Shown one piece after another: positions 38,801 to 48,100 of a DNA stretch of 64,000 bases. This DNA comes from Panorpa germanica. Its lineage: Eukaryota > Arthropoda > Insecta > Mecoptera > Panorpidae. The position numbers and the translations under genes were made by a program. How positions within the stretch are numbered: the stretch's first letter is position 1; the number at the start of each line of letters is the position of its first letter. The notes below the pieces were generated by a model. It ran no database searches. It was not told the origin of the DNA and worked only from the letters and a program-made list of their open reading frames with translations. The stretch is taken from positions 10,230,001 to 10,294,000 of the forward strand of contig OY783216.1 in NCBI GenBank assembly GCA_963678705.1, read 5' to 3'.

Positions 38801-41141
38801 TTAATTGGCGTTTTTATTTTACAAGATCCTAGTAGTTGATATCGTCAATGACTCTAAAAGTAATTTTATTTATTTTTCGTTTTATATGACGACATTAAAT
38901 GAAAACAGCTGCGATCGCTGTGACATTTAATTCTGCATTTCTTTTTCACATCTCAGCGATAGCAAGTTGCAACCCTTTATAATAAAGGATATTTCAGGTT
39001 CTGATAGCCGCTAACTTTATCAAAACAGTTTTATATAAATTAATTCAAGATTTACAAAGAACAATACTTACGATCTATTTATCCATAATATATTCCACAT
39101 TATATTAACTGTTAGTTAAGAAAAAAATACCATTTTATTATTAGGGTGTGAGCGAAATTATTAATTCAGAAATTGTATTTCAAGTGGCATGTTGTCTTAG
39201 TAAAAATATGTTCTTAACAATTTCGCTTCAGTTATTAATTAAATAACTTTATTTACTATCGTTACATACCATCTTTTGAAAGAGAATATATATTTAGACT
39301 CTTAAATTGTTTTTTGATTTAGACATTTTGCTTAATTCGGATAGGATTCTATCGTAACTGAATTTGAACCTATTCCATCCTATTCTTTGCTACTTACTGC
39401 CTTTATATTTGTAAATAATATTTTTATTCAATTCTAATTTTTTATTTATTTTTGAATTATGATAAGATTGTAGCCTAAGCCGCACGTGAGAATTGGATAT
39501 TGGAGGATACGATTTTACAAACGCAGATAACGCTCATGATAATCTCGATAGAGTATATGAATGTCGCATTGGTTTGGACGATAATTTGAATTATCGTCAA
39601 CATTTGAATGAAAATAGAATAATGTTGGAAGTCTCTTCTAGGAGTCGTAACAATGTGTGGCTGCTTTGGTGAACTGATTTCATTCAATGATGAGGATGTC
39701 ATTCAATATATTTTTACTCAATACTCATTTTAATTTTATAGTTCTTCTTATTTGTACATGTAATAAAACTTACAATCTATAATGTTTATTTATTTATTAT
39801 TTTAATAACATTTATCACTGGAAATCTCATAATCCAATTCAGAATCAAACTTACGGGCTGCAATATAATGTAAACAATATATAAATATATTAATCACACT
39901 AGACAATGGGCTTGAGTCCTCATTTTTTAGTGGTCGATTTTCAATTTTTGATTGGAAATTGATGTTAATAAGTGTGTATTGGCGTGTCTATTTTATTAAA
40001 TATCTAAATATTAACGGAGATATAGCAATTAAAAGTTTGAATTGTAGTTTTAGCGCTAGAAATGGTCGGCCATATTTGTGTGACGTGAAATGCATTTTAA
40101 CATCAGTTATTTGTTGAGTAGGTCAGTGCTGTGGTAATGTTCTGTAGCTGTTGGTAGTCAAAGAATCAAGTCAAATCAAAGAATAATAGGTTTTTATTTT
40201 ATTTAACCCTGTTAAGGCAGACATAATATTGAAATTTGATTGTTCCTTGAAATAGCTGTAAATAATATTTGATATATAAATACATATAGCAGAGATTTAT
40301 GAGCTGTAAGGTTGGTAACCTTACACAGGGATTGTGATGTCACATGCAGTTGGAATGTGTACAACGTTGAATACCTTTAATAATTAAAGAGACAAAATGA
40401 TAAATGATTGTTAATATATCTTAACATATAAGGATTTATTAAAAAATAATTGGACATTTGAGGTTCTAGTAACCCACTTTTATAGAAATTAAGACATAGG
40501 ACACAAGCCCATTCTTTATAGCTACAAATTATACCACTTACCGGCAGACATCACTAGAAATATAAAAGATTTACGTAAAAATTCATAATAATCATTAACC
40601 TTTATTCAAAGAAATTCATTAAATTTTCCTTATTTAAAAATTGGTAGAACGATAATGTTACTTACAAGCCGTTACTAAAAATAAGTATATAGTTATTACA
40701 TTACTCAGAAATTACTCATTATTCAGAAATATTTAAAATATGGTCCTGTGCACAATAAATGAGGTAACAAATTCTTTTGTTCACACATATTGTTGAAATA
40801 TTCGACACCTTCATAAGTAATAGGTACTGTTCTGCAAAATCTGGATTATGGCTTTAGATAAGATAACATTTCTTTCTAGATATAGATTCAAATAATAGAC
40901 CCCAAATGCGACCCTGCTATTTAGACGAGGAAGTGATCGAAAATAATTTTTAAGAGTTGTTTTATTTTATTATCAAATGAAACCTAGTGCCTCTTGATAA
41001 TATTTGCTACAGGCCCACCGCTGACTTTATTCGGGTACAGGATCATAATTTGCATTTGATGACATACTTACCAATATCTACATAACTTAGTTCTACTAAA
41101 ATAATTGCAACGCCAAAGAGAAATGATAAATTGAAATACAT
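19658..41141 (-). CDS. Gene B: paralog of gene A, ~80 exons, most of them 3 nt
   Basis: Gene B starts with ATG at 41139-41141 and ends with TAA at 19658-19660. About 55 exons are 3 nt and about 26 are longer (6-99 nt). All accepted junctions are phase 1. The chained product is about 245 residues in the same order as gene A: signal peptide, HCND, short exon array, acidic Tyr-rich exons, KRRRRE polybasic site, 27- and 21-nt exons, CVC...DLITTYAPW...IYFC, hydrophobic tail. A good internal test: joining exons 28225 and 28035 directly makes TAA, but a 3-nt exon between them (28147, gtg, donor GTGCGT) restores the frame and the conserved CxC. Introns hold several MITEs. The gene is divergent from the THAP gene, about 1 kb upstream. 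I do not recognise the family. Confidence 0.87.
19918..20490. repeat. Tandem repeat Z, two full units and a partial one, intron of gene B
   Basis: Same family as 12415-12930, located between the last two coding exons of gene B. The first unit has an internal deletion. Confidence 0.8.
20796..20846. repeat. (AT)n microsatellite
   Basis: About 25 AT dinucleotides in a gene B intron. Confidence 0.95.
20957..31769 (-). CDS. Gene B C-terminal single-codon exon run (CVC...DLITTYAPW...IYFC)
   Basis: Exon starts in order (3 nt unless stated): 31767 aac, 31632 gacgac (6), 31349 aag, 31237 ttc, 31122 gac, 30243 ccg, 30155 tcgaag (6), 30050 atc, 29967 ctg, 29707 acaggc (6), 29520 cac, 29262 ctg, 29131 ctc, 28825 tgg, 28743 aat, 28482 gtg, 28225 ttt, 28147 gtg, 28035 aag, 27698 aaa, 26988 agg, 26616 act, 26378 taa, 25703 tca, 25593 caa, 25351 ctt, 25154 atg, 24876 cac, 24746 ctt, 24592 gga, 24426 aag, 24337 agg, 24156 agg, 23740 atg, 23417 aac, 23238 agc, 23108 tctctc (6), 22799 aaa, 22700 ttt, 22447 act, 21049 tct, 20957 gtg. 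They encode QRRQVRPVEDPDRPPALE, then CVCEEKDLITTYAPW, then KEEDEQLSQIYFC. A weak extra gtt at 29293 is possible. Compared with gene A, the first half keeps the order aac, 6-nt basic exon, aag/tag, ttc, gac. Confidence 0.88.
21611..22249. mobile_element. MITE family X, copy 4 (639 bp), intron of gene B
   Basis: Complete, with both terminal repeats, between gene B microexons 21049 and 22447. It is the longest copy and carries an internal segment (ACAAGGATTGTGATGTCAC) that it shares with copy 5. Confidence 0.88.
22278..22366. mobile_element. Short (~85 bp) MITE-like hairpin
   Basis: AAGGCTCCG near the left end is matched by CGGAGCCC at the right end. It lies next to MITE X copy 4 in a gene B intron. 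Confidence 0.45.
26105..26323. mobile_element. MITE family Y, copy 2, intron of gene B
   Basis: Same inverted repeats and TATACTTAAAAGAGGTTATA body. It lies between gene B exons 25703 and 26378. Confidence 0.8.
27052..27232. mobile_element. MITE family Y, copy 3, intron of gene B
   Basis: Slightly shorter copy with an internal deletion, between gene B exons 26988 and 27698. Confidence 0.78.
30335..30860. repeat. Three ~145-bp direct repeats plus an inverted partial copy
   Basis: Direct units start near 30339, 30478 and 30628 (AAGAAGACGAA, GGTTCTAAAAATTCATGGAC). Segment 30760-30850 is a reverse copy of the unit end, so transcripts could fold into a long hairpin. It contains no microexon signature and lies in an intron of gene B. 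Confidence 0.82.
31533..31602. mobile_element. 70-bp miniature inverted-repeat element, copy 1
   Basis: Bounded by AACGCCTG and CAGGCGT; nearly identical to 32679-32749. Confidence 0.65.
32034..33527 (-). CDS. Gene B polybasic site and 27/21-nt exons
   Basis: Exons in order: 33522-33527 agcgac (KR), 33439-33444 gacgaa (RR), 33010-33015 gagagc (RE), together KRRRRE, a proprotein-convertase-like site built from three 6-nt exons. Then 32483-32503 (21 nt, LKHVAGT; donor GTATTG, no partner in gene A, less certain), 32380-32406 (27 nt, FFRSFVTF), 32292-32297 cctatc (AY), a weak 3-nt candidate aag at 32228-32230, 32135-32161 (27 nt, KVLMDDNE, donor GTACGT) and 32034-32054 (21 nt, VVFHSK). The 27-6-27-21 order matches gene A. 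Confidence 0.85.
32679..32749. mobile_element. 70-bp miniature inverted-repeat element, copy 2
   Basis: Bounded by CAACGCCTG and CAGGCGTTG, with the same interior (CACAAATACATGTA, TGCTTGCATACTGAT). Confidence 0.65.
33677..33944 (-). CDS. Gene B acidic, tyrosine-rich exons
   Basis: Exon 33900-33944 (45 nt) encodes PFSKSEDFDWDYYD and exon 33677-33775 (99 nt) contains PYSGESYDDSDSESDSEAE and ends GLFEI. Both have good TTTTC(C)AG acceptors, phase 1-1 boundaries and GTAATT or GTAAAT donors. They match gene A exons 55578 and 55307 in composition, order and the SY-acidic-EI pattern. The alternating Ser/Asp/Glu run also fits casein-kinase-2-type phosphorylation, known for secreted acidic proteins. 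Tyr-acidic clusters suggest sulfation. Both are inferences. Confidence 0.9.
34039..36774 (-). CDS. Gene B exons between the array and the acidic domain
   Basis: Exons in order: 36772 gaa (G), 36573 gaa (R), 36269 tta (I), 36001 cat (T), 35874-35879 ataaaa (YK, donor GTATGA, flank shared with gene A 56958), 35777-35782 tgcgaa (MR), 35477-35485 (9 nt, IIL), 35037-35060 (24 nt, GSTMATTK), 34799-34813 (15 nt, ETTIE), 34533-34541 (9 nt, DDH), 34392-34418 (27 nt, NFLREAEVA), a doubtful 34294-34299 gtaaaa, and 34039-34059 (21 nt, GTGGAN). The first six are firm. The 35037, 34799 and 34533 exons rest on weaker splice sites, although all are open, phase 1 and multiples of 3. Confidence 0.68.
34245..34281 (+). 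other. Plus-strand exon-like segment inside gene B
   Basis: TTTCTTTCAG is followed by 37 nt containing ATG and the frame MESKSEAIWNC, then GTGAGTACTT. Splice signals on both sides are good, but I found no partner exons on this strand. Confidence 0.25.
35573..35743. mobile_element. 171-bp hAT-like MITE in a gene B intron
   Basis: Ends CAGGGCCGGTCC and (reverse complement) CAGAGGGTTGGTCCG. Flanked by CTTAAAGA and CTTGAAGA, an 8-bp duplication with one mismatch. Confidence 0.7.
36840..37490 (-). repeat. 4-unit tandem array with one 3-nt exon per unit (gene B)
   Basis: Four units of about 145 bp, each ending in a plus-strand tttacNNNct core. Exons: 37357-37359 ccg, 37211-37213 aag, 37068-37070 ctc, 36921-36923 gcg (residues T, E, A, R). 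It occupies the same position along the gene as the 18-unit array of gene A, but the repeat sequence is different. Three units have a TAGAAG acceptor, so a 6-nt exon starting with aag is an alternative in each. Confidence 0.8.
37842..40674 (-). CDS. Gene B N-terminal microexons (HCND region)
   Basis: Exons in order: 40666-40674 (9 nt, VTA), 40542-40553 (12 nt, LMSA), 39855 ccc (A), 39774 att (H), 39398 gca (C), 39270 atg (N), 39072 atc (D), 38595-38600 cattga (PL), 38454 acg (N), 38315 tca (V), 38061 tat (I), 37955 ata (Y), and a less certain 37842-37847 ctacaa (TT, donor GTAATA). Coordinates are the low end of 3-nt exons where one number is given. Intron sequence next to 38454, 38315 and 37955 resembles that beside gene A exons 61782, 61578 and 61423, so exon order is conserved. 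A 0.6-kb MITE sits between 39855 and 40542. Confidence 0.82.
39905..40513. mobile_element. MITE family X, copy 5 (609 bp), intron of gene B
   Basis: Complete copy between microexons 39855 and 40542, with right end AGGACACAAGCCCATT at 40513. A strongly diverged relative seems to occupy 38740-39050. Confidence 0.85.
41072..41141 (-). CDS. Gene B exon 1: signal peptide
   Basis: This 70-nt exon (23 codons plus G) ends at a GTAAGT donor in phase 1. The peptide starts MYFNLSFLFGVAIILV, with a hydrophobic core typical of secretory signals. It has the same length and phase as gene A exon 1, and similar opening residues (MY-N-FL). Confidence 0.9.
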
Positions 41142-42189
41142 TTTAAATTACGTAAAATAAAAATAAAAATTCTAGAAAAATTTTAACTGTTCAACAAATT
41201 CACAGAAAATAAAACAACATTGTTTGCGTTCAAATTATCAAGTCGACATTGTTTTCAGCCTACTATGCATACACAATAAAAATCAAGCCTACTTTGATTC
41301 AAATTTTAAAACAAAACAAGAATACATAAAATTGATTACTTATTATTCTTCATACTTTATTTGCATACTGTTACTTTAAAAATATGTTTAAAACCTAAGC
41401 GGCAAAAAAGAATGTACAATTTTAAATAGGTATATCTCAGTGAATTTTTAGATGTAATAATAATATATAATATGTAATAAAATCAATAAATTAAAGTTAA
41501 TAAATTAAAATTAAAGATTCCTCGATAAAGAAGCAGTTTAACCTAGTATAGTTTGCCGTACAGCCCATCAAAACAATCAGCAATTAAAATTAATATTCCA
41601 TTATTTAAAATAGTGAGATCCTATATATTCGTTTCTAAAAATATAGTATTTATAAAAATCACAGCTGCACCAAAATATAAATTGTAATCGTGTGACGTAA
41701 TAGAGGTTCAAATGTTTTCAAAGCATAAACACAATAGAACCTAACGTTAGGGCTCAATCACCTCGGAGACTAGTTGGGAGTAAGTAGGACAGGGCAAATT
41801 TAGACAAGGGCAGATACATGTTGCTGGAAAGAAATACGGGTTGTAACTTGTAAAAAGAAGGGAGCTTGCAGTTGCTAACCTTGGTTCAGTGAAAATATTA
41901 TTGTGCCAGTTTATATGTAATAGTCTACTTGTGAAGGTGTTAATTTTGAGGTTATATTTCTAACATTAACTTTCTTTATTAAATTGTTTTTCTATATATA
42001 TTCTAATATAAATATGTACATTAATATGTAAATGTGATTCTAGCAACAGTGTTAGTTCTAAATTTAATGATTCATATTGAAAATCAATTCAAACACGTGC
42101 TGTTATTAAAAATAGTGTCATTCGTGTAGCATAGTGAATGTAATAAACAGAATATAGAGTTAATAAAGACTATATTAAACTTTGTAACG
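41142..42189. promoter_or_regulatory. Divergent upstream region of gene B and the THAP gene
   Basis: About 1.05 kb separates the start codons of gene B (minus) and the THAP gene (plus). Both 5' untranslated regions and promoters must start here or be shared. I see no convincing TATA box or named motif; the region is AT-rich and free of the MITE families seen elsewhere. Confidence 0.45.
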
Positions 42190-43281
42190 ATGCCTCAGTG
42201 TTTTGTTTTAAATTGTGGAAACCACTATCATAAGACTCGTCGATCAAAAGGTAATAGAATAGTACAGTATCATGTATTTCCATCGGATAGAAATTTGGCA
42301 CAGATATGGGCACTTCGTTGTCGTGGTGTGAAAACTGCTGTACCGTTGCATACGCGTGTATGTTCAGATCATTTCAGCCCTGACAATTACAAACGAGATA
42401 TGCAACACGAACTTTTGGGATTACCTCTACGTCGAATGTTATTACCGGGCTCTATACCAGACACTCGTTTGCCTGAATCAAGTGTATTAAATGCAAATAA
42501 AATAATTGACAGTGCAGTTATGAATGTTAAAAGTAGTGATAAATGTGAAGACATTAACAATGTGTGTATTAATAGTGTTAGTTCGACTGAAAATACTCAG
42601 TTTAACGTCAAAATGAATGAAAAGTCGCCAGCAAAAAGAGTTAAATTGAATGACTTTATACCAATAATCGATTTGACGGTTTCACCTAAAAAGACTGTAA
42701 ATCATATTGATCTACAAGTCACAATGAATAACGAAGATACATCAGTAGATAGAGATATCAGTCTAACCCCAAAAAGTGAGTTACTTCAGCCGGTGATCCG
42801 AAAACCACCAATGTTAATTAAAACTCCTAAATTGCTAAAAACTCGTGCAAATAAAATTAATAATATCAACAAAGTAATGCCTTTTAATTTGAATAATACA
42901 TATCCACCTGGAAACATAGTTTCTGGACATAACCTAGAAATGAATACACCAAGTAGGATGGAACTGTCAACAGGAACTTCTTCGCTTCCTGGAAAATGTT
43001 TACGAAATAAACCACAGAAAAAACAGTCTAAAAGAAATTCTATACCTAAGAGGCTTCTTAAAAAGACTAAACCATTGCGGTCAAGTTCGAGAATTGCAAT
43101 TAGAAAATCTAATGAAATACGTGATGCTGTCGAATCTCCAGTTAAAGATAAAACTAAATTTTTGATGAAATTACATTTAAAGAGAGTCATCCCACAAGAT
43201 GATGTTTCGGAACCAGGTACAGATTGTAACCCTTCCGAGGCTGCTGCTACTCCAGAGTATTGGGCCAATAAAAATAGGTAA
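42190..43281 (+). CDS. THAP-domain zinc-finger protein
   Basis: This 363-codon ORF encodes an N-terminal THAP (C2CH) DNA-binding domain: Cys4 and Cys9, Phe30-Pro31, Trp40, Val57-Cys58-Ser-Asp-His61-Phe62, and a basic LRRMLLPGSIPDT stretch in place of the usual AVPTIF-type end. THAP domains bind DNA through one zinc ion and occur in transcription regulators and P-element-type transposases. The rest (about 90-363) is low-complexity, rich in Asn, Lys and Ser, with basic clusters (KKQSKRNSIPKRLLKK) and no transposase catalytic motif that I can see. The ORF ends AGG TAA inside a good donor-like context (AG, GTAAGC at 43279), so the protein may instead continue by splicing into an exon I did not find. 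It is divergent from gene B and sits between the two microexon genes. A host regulatory gene seems more likely than a transposon. Confidence 0.85.
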   Translation: MPQCFVLNCGNHYHKTRRSKGNRIVQYHVFPSDRNLAQIWALRCRGVKTAVPLHTRVCSDHFSPDNYKRDMQHELLGLPLRRMLLPGSIPDTRLPESSVLNANKIIDSAVMNVKSSDKCEDINNVCINSVSSTENTQFNVKMNEKSPAKRVKLNDFIPIIDLTVSPKKTVNHIDLQVTMNNEDTSVDRDISLTPKSELLQPVIRKPPMLIKTPKLLKTRANKINNINKVMPFNLNNTYPPGNIVSGHNLEMNTPSRMELSTGTSSLPGKCLRNKPQKKQSKRNSIPKRLLKKTKPLRSSSRIAIRKSNEIRDAVESPVKDKTKFLMKLHLKRVIPQDDVSEPGTDCNPSEAAATPEYWANKNR

Positions 43282-44283
43282 GCATTTATTTATTTATATA
43301 TATTTAGCGTGTCCTAAGCATAAATATACTTGTGCAATTGCAATACTTGTCATTTACTATTCTATGTACCTAGGTAAACGAGATACAGAATCTTTTGTTT
43401 TTCTGATTGAAACTTTAAACGGAGTGACAAGGAGTTCATAAGGAATATTTAAATAAGCTTTTTGTTTATAACTCAGTTATATTTATTTAGTTTGTTTATT
43501 TAAATATAAATGTATAATAAAAAGTTTATAATAGCAGTTTATGTATTATTTTAGCAAATAACTTTAAACGGTAGCAAATCTATGAATAGAATTCTGTAAG
43601 GATCATTAAATCATATAAATGTATAAAGAACACTCGCGACAAAATTGTTGATGTTTCTTTTCAAAAGTTTAAATCGTTTGCAGTGAAATTAAAAAATATG
43701 ATTTAGCAATTTAGATGCAAATGTCAAAAATATAATAAGCTATAAAATACAGCTCCAGTATTCAGTTTTAGTATCTTAGGGTAGGTGACAAAAATATCTT
43801 TATTGTATGAATACACATATTCAAGAATATAATTTATTATACATATCAATATTTAGAAACTTATTGCAAAACATTTTTGACTCTAGTGTGCCCTCGCTTC
43901 TAGTATGTTAGGTTAGGTATAAGTAATTAGAAAGGGCTAACATAATCATATCTTAACTTAATCAAAATACAAAATAAGAAGTAAGTGGATGGATCAACAA
44001 TGATTTAATTTATAATTTATCACTTAGATCTTTATATTATAGTAGATAACCTTAAAATAAAAGGCAATATATTTTATCTAGTATTGTTTATATTCTTGTC
44101 ATAGTATTTTGCACATATTATCTAATTTAGAATTTAAAAGAACATAAAATAATAAAGTTGCCATAAAAAGTGATAATATAAATACATATGCAAGTCAGCA
44201 ATTTTAAATTTAATAATAACATAAATCAATTTGAGTTTCAATTTAGAAAGTTGCGATCTTCAATCCTTTTGAGTCATCTGGTC

Positions 44284-44550
44284 CTAGTGATCCTGCATTG
44301 ACATCAGAAACAATACGATAAGCAGATAGAACAGCAGTAGGCCAGTTCCAGAGAGATGAGATGCTGGAAACGTAAAACGTAATTAATTAAATATTTAGAT
44401 ACCCAGTGGCCTAGCATTAATGATGTTGGCTGGAGCACCATTGATGGTACGCTACTGGGTTTATGTGATAGATAAACATTTGAATTTTAATGAGGAAATG
44501 CATTAATTATTTATAATTAATAATTAATATATTACCTACTCCTCTTGGTA
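44284..44550 (-). CDS. Gene A terminal exons: hydrophobic tail and stop
   Basis: The last exon is 44284-44363 (coding part 80 nt), entered in phase 1 after a TTTCCAG acceptor. It encodes ASHLSGTG followed by LLLFYLLIVLFLMSMQDH and TAG. A hydrophobic C-terminus on a signal-peptide protein suggests a GPI-anchor signal or a single membrane segment. A candidate 15-nt exon at 44536-44550 (PRGV plus split codons, AAG acceptor, GTAATA donor) would sit just before it and keeps phase. Entering in phase 2 would give a different 39-codon frame, but that needs an exon whose length is not a multiple of 3, and I see none. Confidence 0.8.
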
Positions 44551-45039
44551 CTTCATAATAGAAATGTTGGAAACAAAAAAACACATGTTATGCATAAGAG
44601 AAAATATGAGATAGTTTCAAATCTGATTTCTATAGAAATTTAATATTGGGTATATTATTGAATATTGGCTGAGCAAAATTAATTTATTTTTTATATTAAT
44701 GTATATTTTGCATAATTACTCACCACCTATTTAGAAGAATATCATGAGATAAATCTTAAAGTCATTAATGATAACCTTAATTTCTTTATTTCTTTAATCT
44801 AAGATCTACTACTCAACAATTTGTTTAATGCTAAATATCTTTAATAAGGCAACGTTTTTCACGTGACAATCTTACATTGTTTCTCCAACAGTTAGGTTTT
44901 TATAATGAGGATTATTTTGTAAAACGCTGACTACAAAATAAATTAATTTCTGGTAAAGAAGGACTACACTTACATTCTATATTAGATAGAAATATACAAA
45001 TATATTTATTGGTGATTATTTTTAAGGATCAGAAATGGC

Positions 45040-45105
<66 letters not shown>

Positions 45106-48100
45106 CAATTTAAATGCAATTAATTATTAATGCCAAAAATGATTACGTACTGTCTGTATTTTTATTATTATAATCTATATTATCCTTTTTGTTATAGTAA
45201 GTTTTTTTCATTAAAATAATTAGAATCATTGGTAAAGAACTATAGCAAATATGGAAATGAACAAGCATTTTGTTTTCTTTCTATAATATAGATAATTTAC
45301 ATGAAGTGTATTTGTTATTTAACATCACTCACAATCTATGGTAAATGCAAATAATCAACAAATAAGTACAAACAACATTTTTTGATTGTTTGATTTCATT
45401 TTGATCAATCTATATATACAAACAGTACATAGCTTATCAGTTTTAGCTATTTAGGTGGACATAATTCAATTTTCATAAAGCAGGCATAGTGTACGAATAG
45501 ATTTTGATTGTTATTTGTTAGTAATATCAATCACTTACAAACTTCTGTATTTACAAGTTGAAATTTTTTAATTTAATTATTAATTAAAGTTCTTAAGAAG
45601 ATGATTTCTTTCGATACGAGTCTGGGAGTTTAAAAAGACACCCATATTATGTTTTATACCAAGAATAATACGTACTGCCTTTATTGATAATAACATTACA
45701 TTTTAAATTAAGGTTTAATTTAAATTTAAAAAGTTACCTTTTACATAAAAATGATTATCTATGTTTAATCTTTTTTGAATTAATCATAAAACATATTTAT
45801 TTAGTACAATTATATTAATGACTATTTCTTAATTATAAAAGACCTTTTTATATCCTTAGAATCAATAAGACAAACCATTCGAAGTCGAATTTAAATGTTA
45901 CTTATACTAAAGCTTATTTATTTTAAGATCAAATATTAATATTTGGATTTAGTAAAACCTGAATTTCATTTTGAGGATCAAATAATATGAACTTAGCTTA
46001 TAATTATAATTATAATATAATTACTTATAAAGCTAATATAACAAGTCCACATCAATCAGTTCCCTCACAATATCTCAAAGCGTTTCTTAAATGTTAAAAG
46101 TCTAGTATAATAATTTCACTTACTTGCGACTGTAAGTTAATGTGGAATGAAATTAAAATAGTTACTGCTAGTTGTATGTATATAAATTATTATTTATTCC
46201 ATTGAATTAAAATAACACAATGGAATTGTGATAATGAGAACACAGATAAAGAGGTATAAAATAAGAAAATATTAACAGGTTCGTAATTTAGTAAATTATA
46301 ACTGTACCGGTACCTCTAAATATATCTTTATTTACATGGGCGTTTGCGGAAAAGTTTACAAAAGAATTTATTGTAGCTATGGTAAAACTCCATAGGAAAA
46401 GGGACAACTATTGCACTATCCCGTATTTGTAGGCACCCATGCCTCTATATTGGAAACCTATCAAATTTGAAAGGAAAACTTGTTTTGTTGGAAAAATTTG
46501 TTCATGTGTATTCAGTATGCATAACTTTGTAGATTATTTGGAAGAAATTCGTAGGTTTGAAGATTAATCACTTAGCTGTTGCAGTGACCAATACCTGTTC
46601 TCTATTTATATGTAGATTGTATAGCTACTTACTCTCTGCAACAGTTAATAGAAGAGCTCTGTTATCTTTTATGGTTAACTAATTATTGAAATTATAAAAT
46701 ATTTTAGATTTAGTTTGAGTCTATTGCGAGTTTTTTTTACGCTAGTACCATTTTTTTATTATTGTTTTATTTTATAATTTATTACTTTTAATAAATAAAA
46801 AGGCTAGTCTATTTTTAATTTATAAAGATTAGTCTATATTCTATATCAAATTAATTTTGATAACAGCAAAATCTATAAAGTATTGCATTTAAAGTATTAA
46901 AGTTATGTTTAACTTACCTTCTGTAATATATAAAAGAGAAACCAACATTTATTTCATCATGTGTTTAAGAATTTTAAAGATATTGTTTATATAAAAATGA
47001 TTTCGTATAATCTGGTTGCCAAAAGTTGTTACTCAGATAACGTATAACATAAATAAACATTTTAAAATATTTCAGACTCAATTATAATCAATGCAATGCA
47101 TATATTATTGTTAAATAGTTTTGCTTAGTATTAAAATTAATAAAACAATGCCAAAAATAGTGTTAGCCTATTAGAAGATGTCGTCTCTTCCAAAATGGTT
47201 CGATTTCAAAGAACCTACCATCTATAAAGCACGTATAATAATCAAAATATTGATAGTGTAGTAAAAGAATACATTAGTTCATTATTAAAAATTGTAATTA
47301 AAAATAGCTATAAGCATGGCTTGTCTTTTGGCTTTTTTATAATAATATTTTGTTTATTTTGTTCCAAGCGTAATGTTTCTATTCTGTTTTTATACTTCCT
47401 GTTCTTGCGATTCCAAATTCATTAATAATGTCTATAGTTTTCAATTAAACTTATAGAATTTTCATTTATCCATTCAAACACTAGTTTCAATTATCTTTAT
47501 TTATTTACTAGACACAACTAAAGCAAACGTCGAAACACGCTGAGATTATACTGAAGACTGAGAACCTACTGGATATATTTGTTCAGGATCAAACTCAAAA
47601 TCGCAGTCCTTTGTCCCTTGTCTGCATGTTGAAAATACCAGACATTGAGTTGGATGTGTAAATAACAACTTGTCAACTTATGATTAGGAATATATAAATG
47701 TTGGATGTCGCAGAAATACATACGAGACATTAGTATATTGCGTTGATTTGTTTTTAAAGGCTTTGAAATTCAGAACTTACTTGCTATTTATTATTAAAAA
47801 ATAGTTTGGTATATTGTTTAGATAAAAGTGTATCCACATTAGTAATTGCTTGAAATCTTCCTTTCTTTTTTCTGTTCACTCACGTTCTGAGAAATTGTAA
47901 GGATTTTTTAATAATAAATTTGAAAGAAATACTTAAATAAGTAGACACTTTTATATAAAGAAATGTTTTGTGGGACATACCTACTACTCGTCGTAAAACA
48001 TGTTCAATTAAATTAAGTTAGCCAAAAATAGGAAAAATACAAATCTTAAACTATCACGTTATACTTACGCCCTAATATGATACATCAAAAGTTGGATATG

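Noticed and set aside
42786..43268. 160-codon minus-strand ORF
   Set aside because: Shadow of the THAP gene; it has no splice context or domain of its own.
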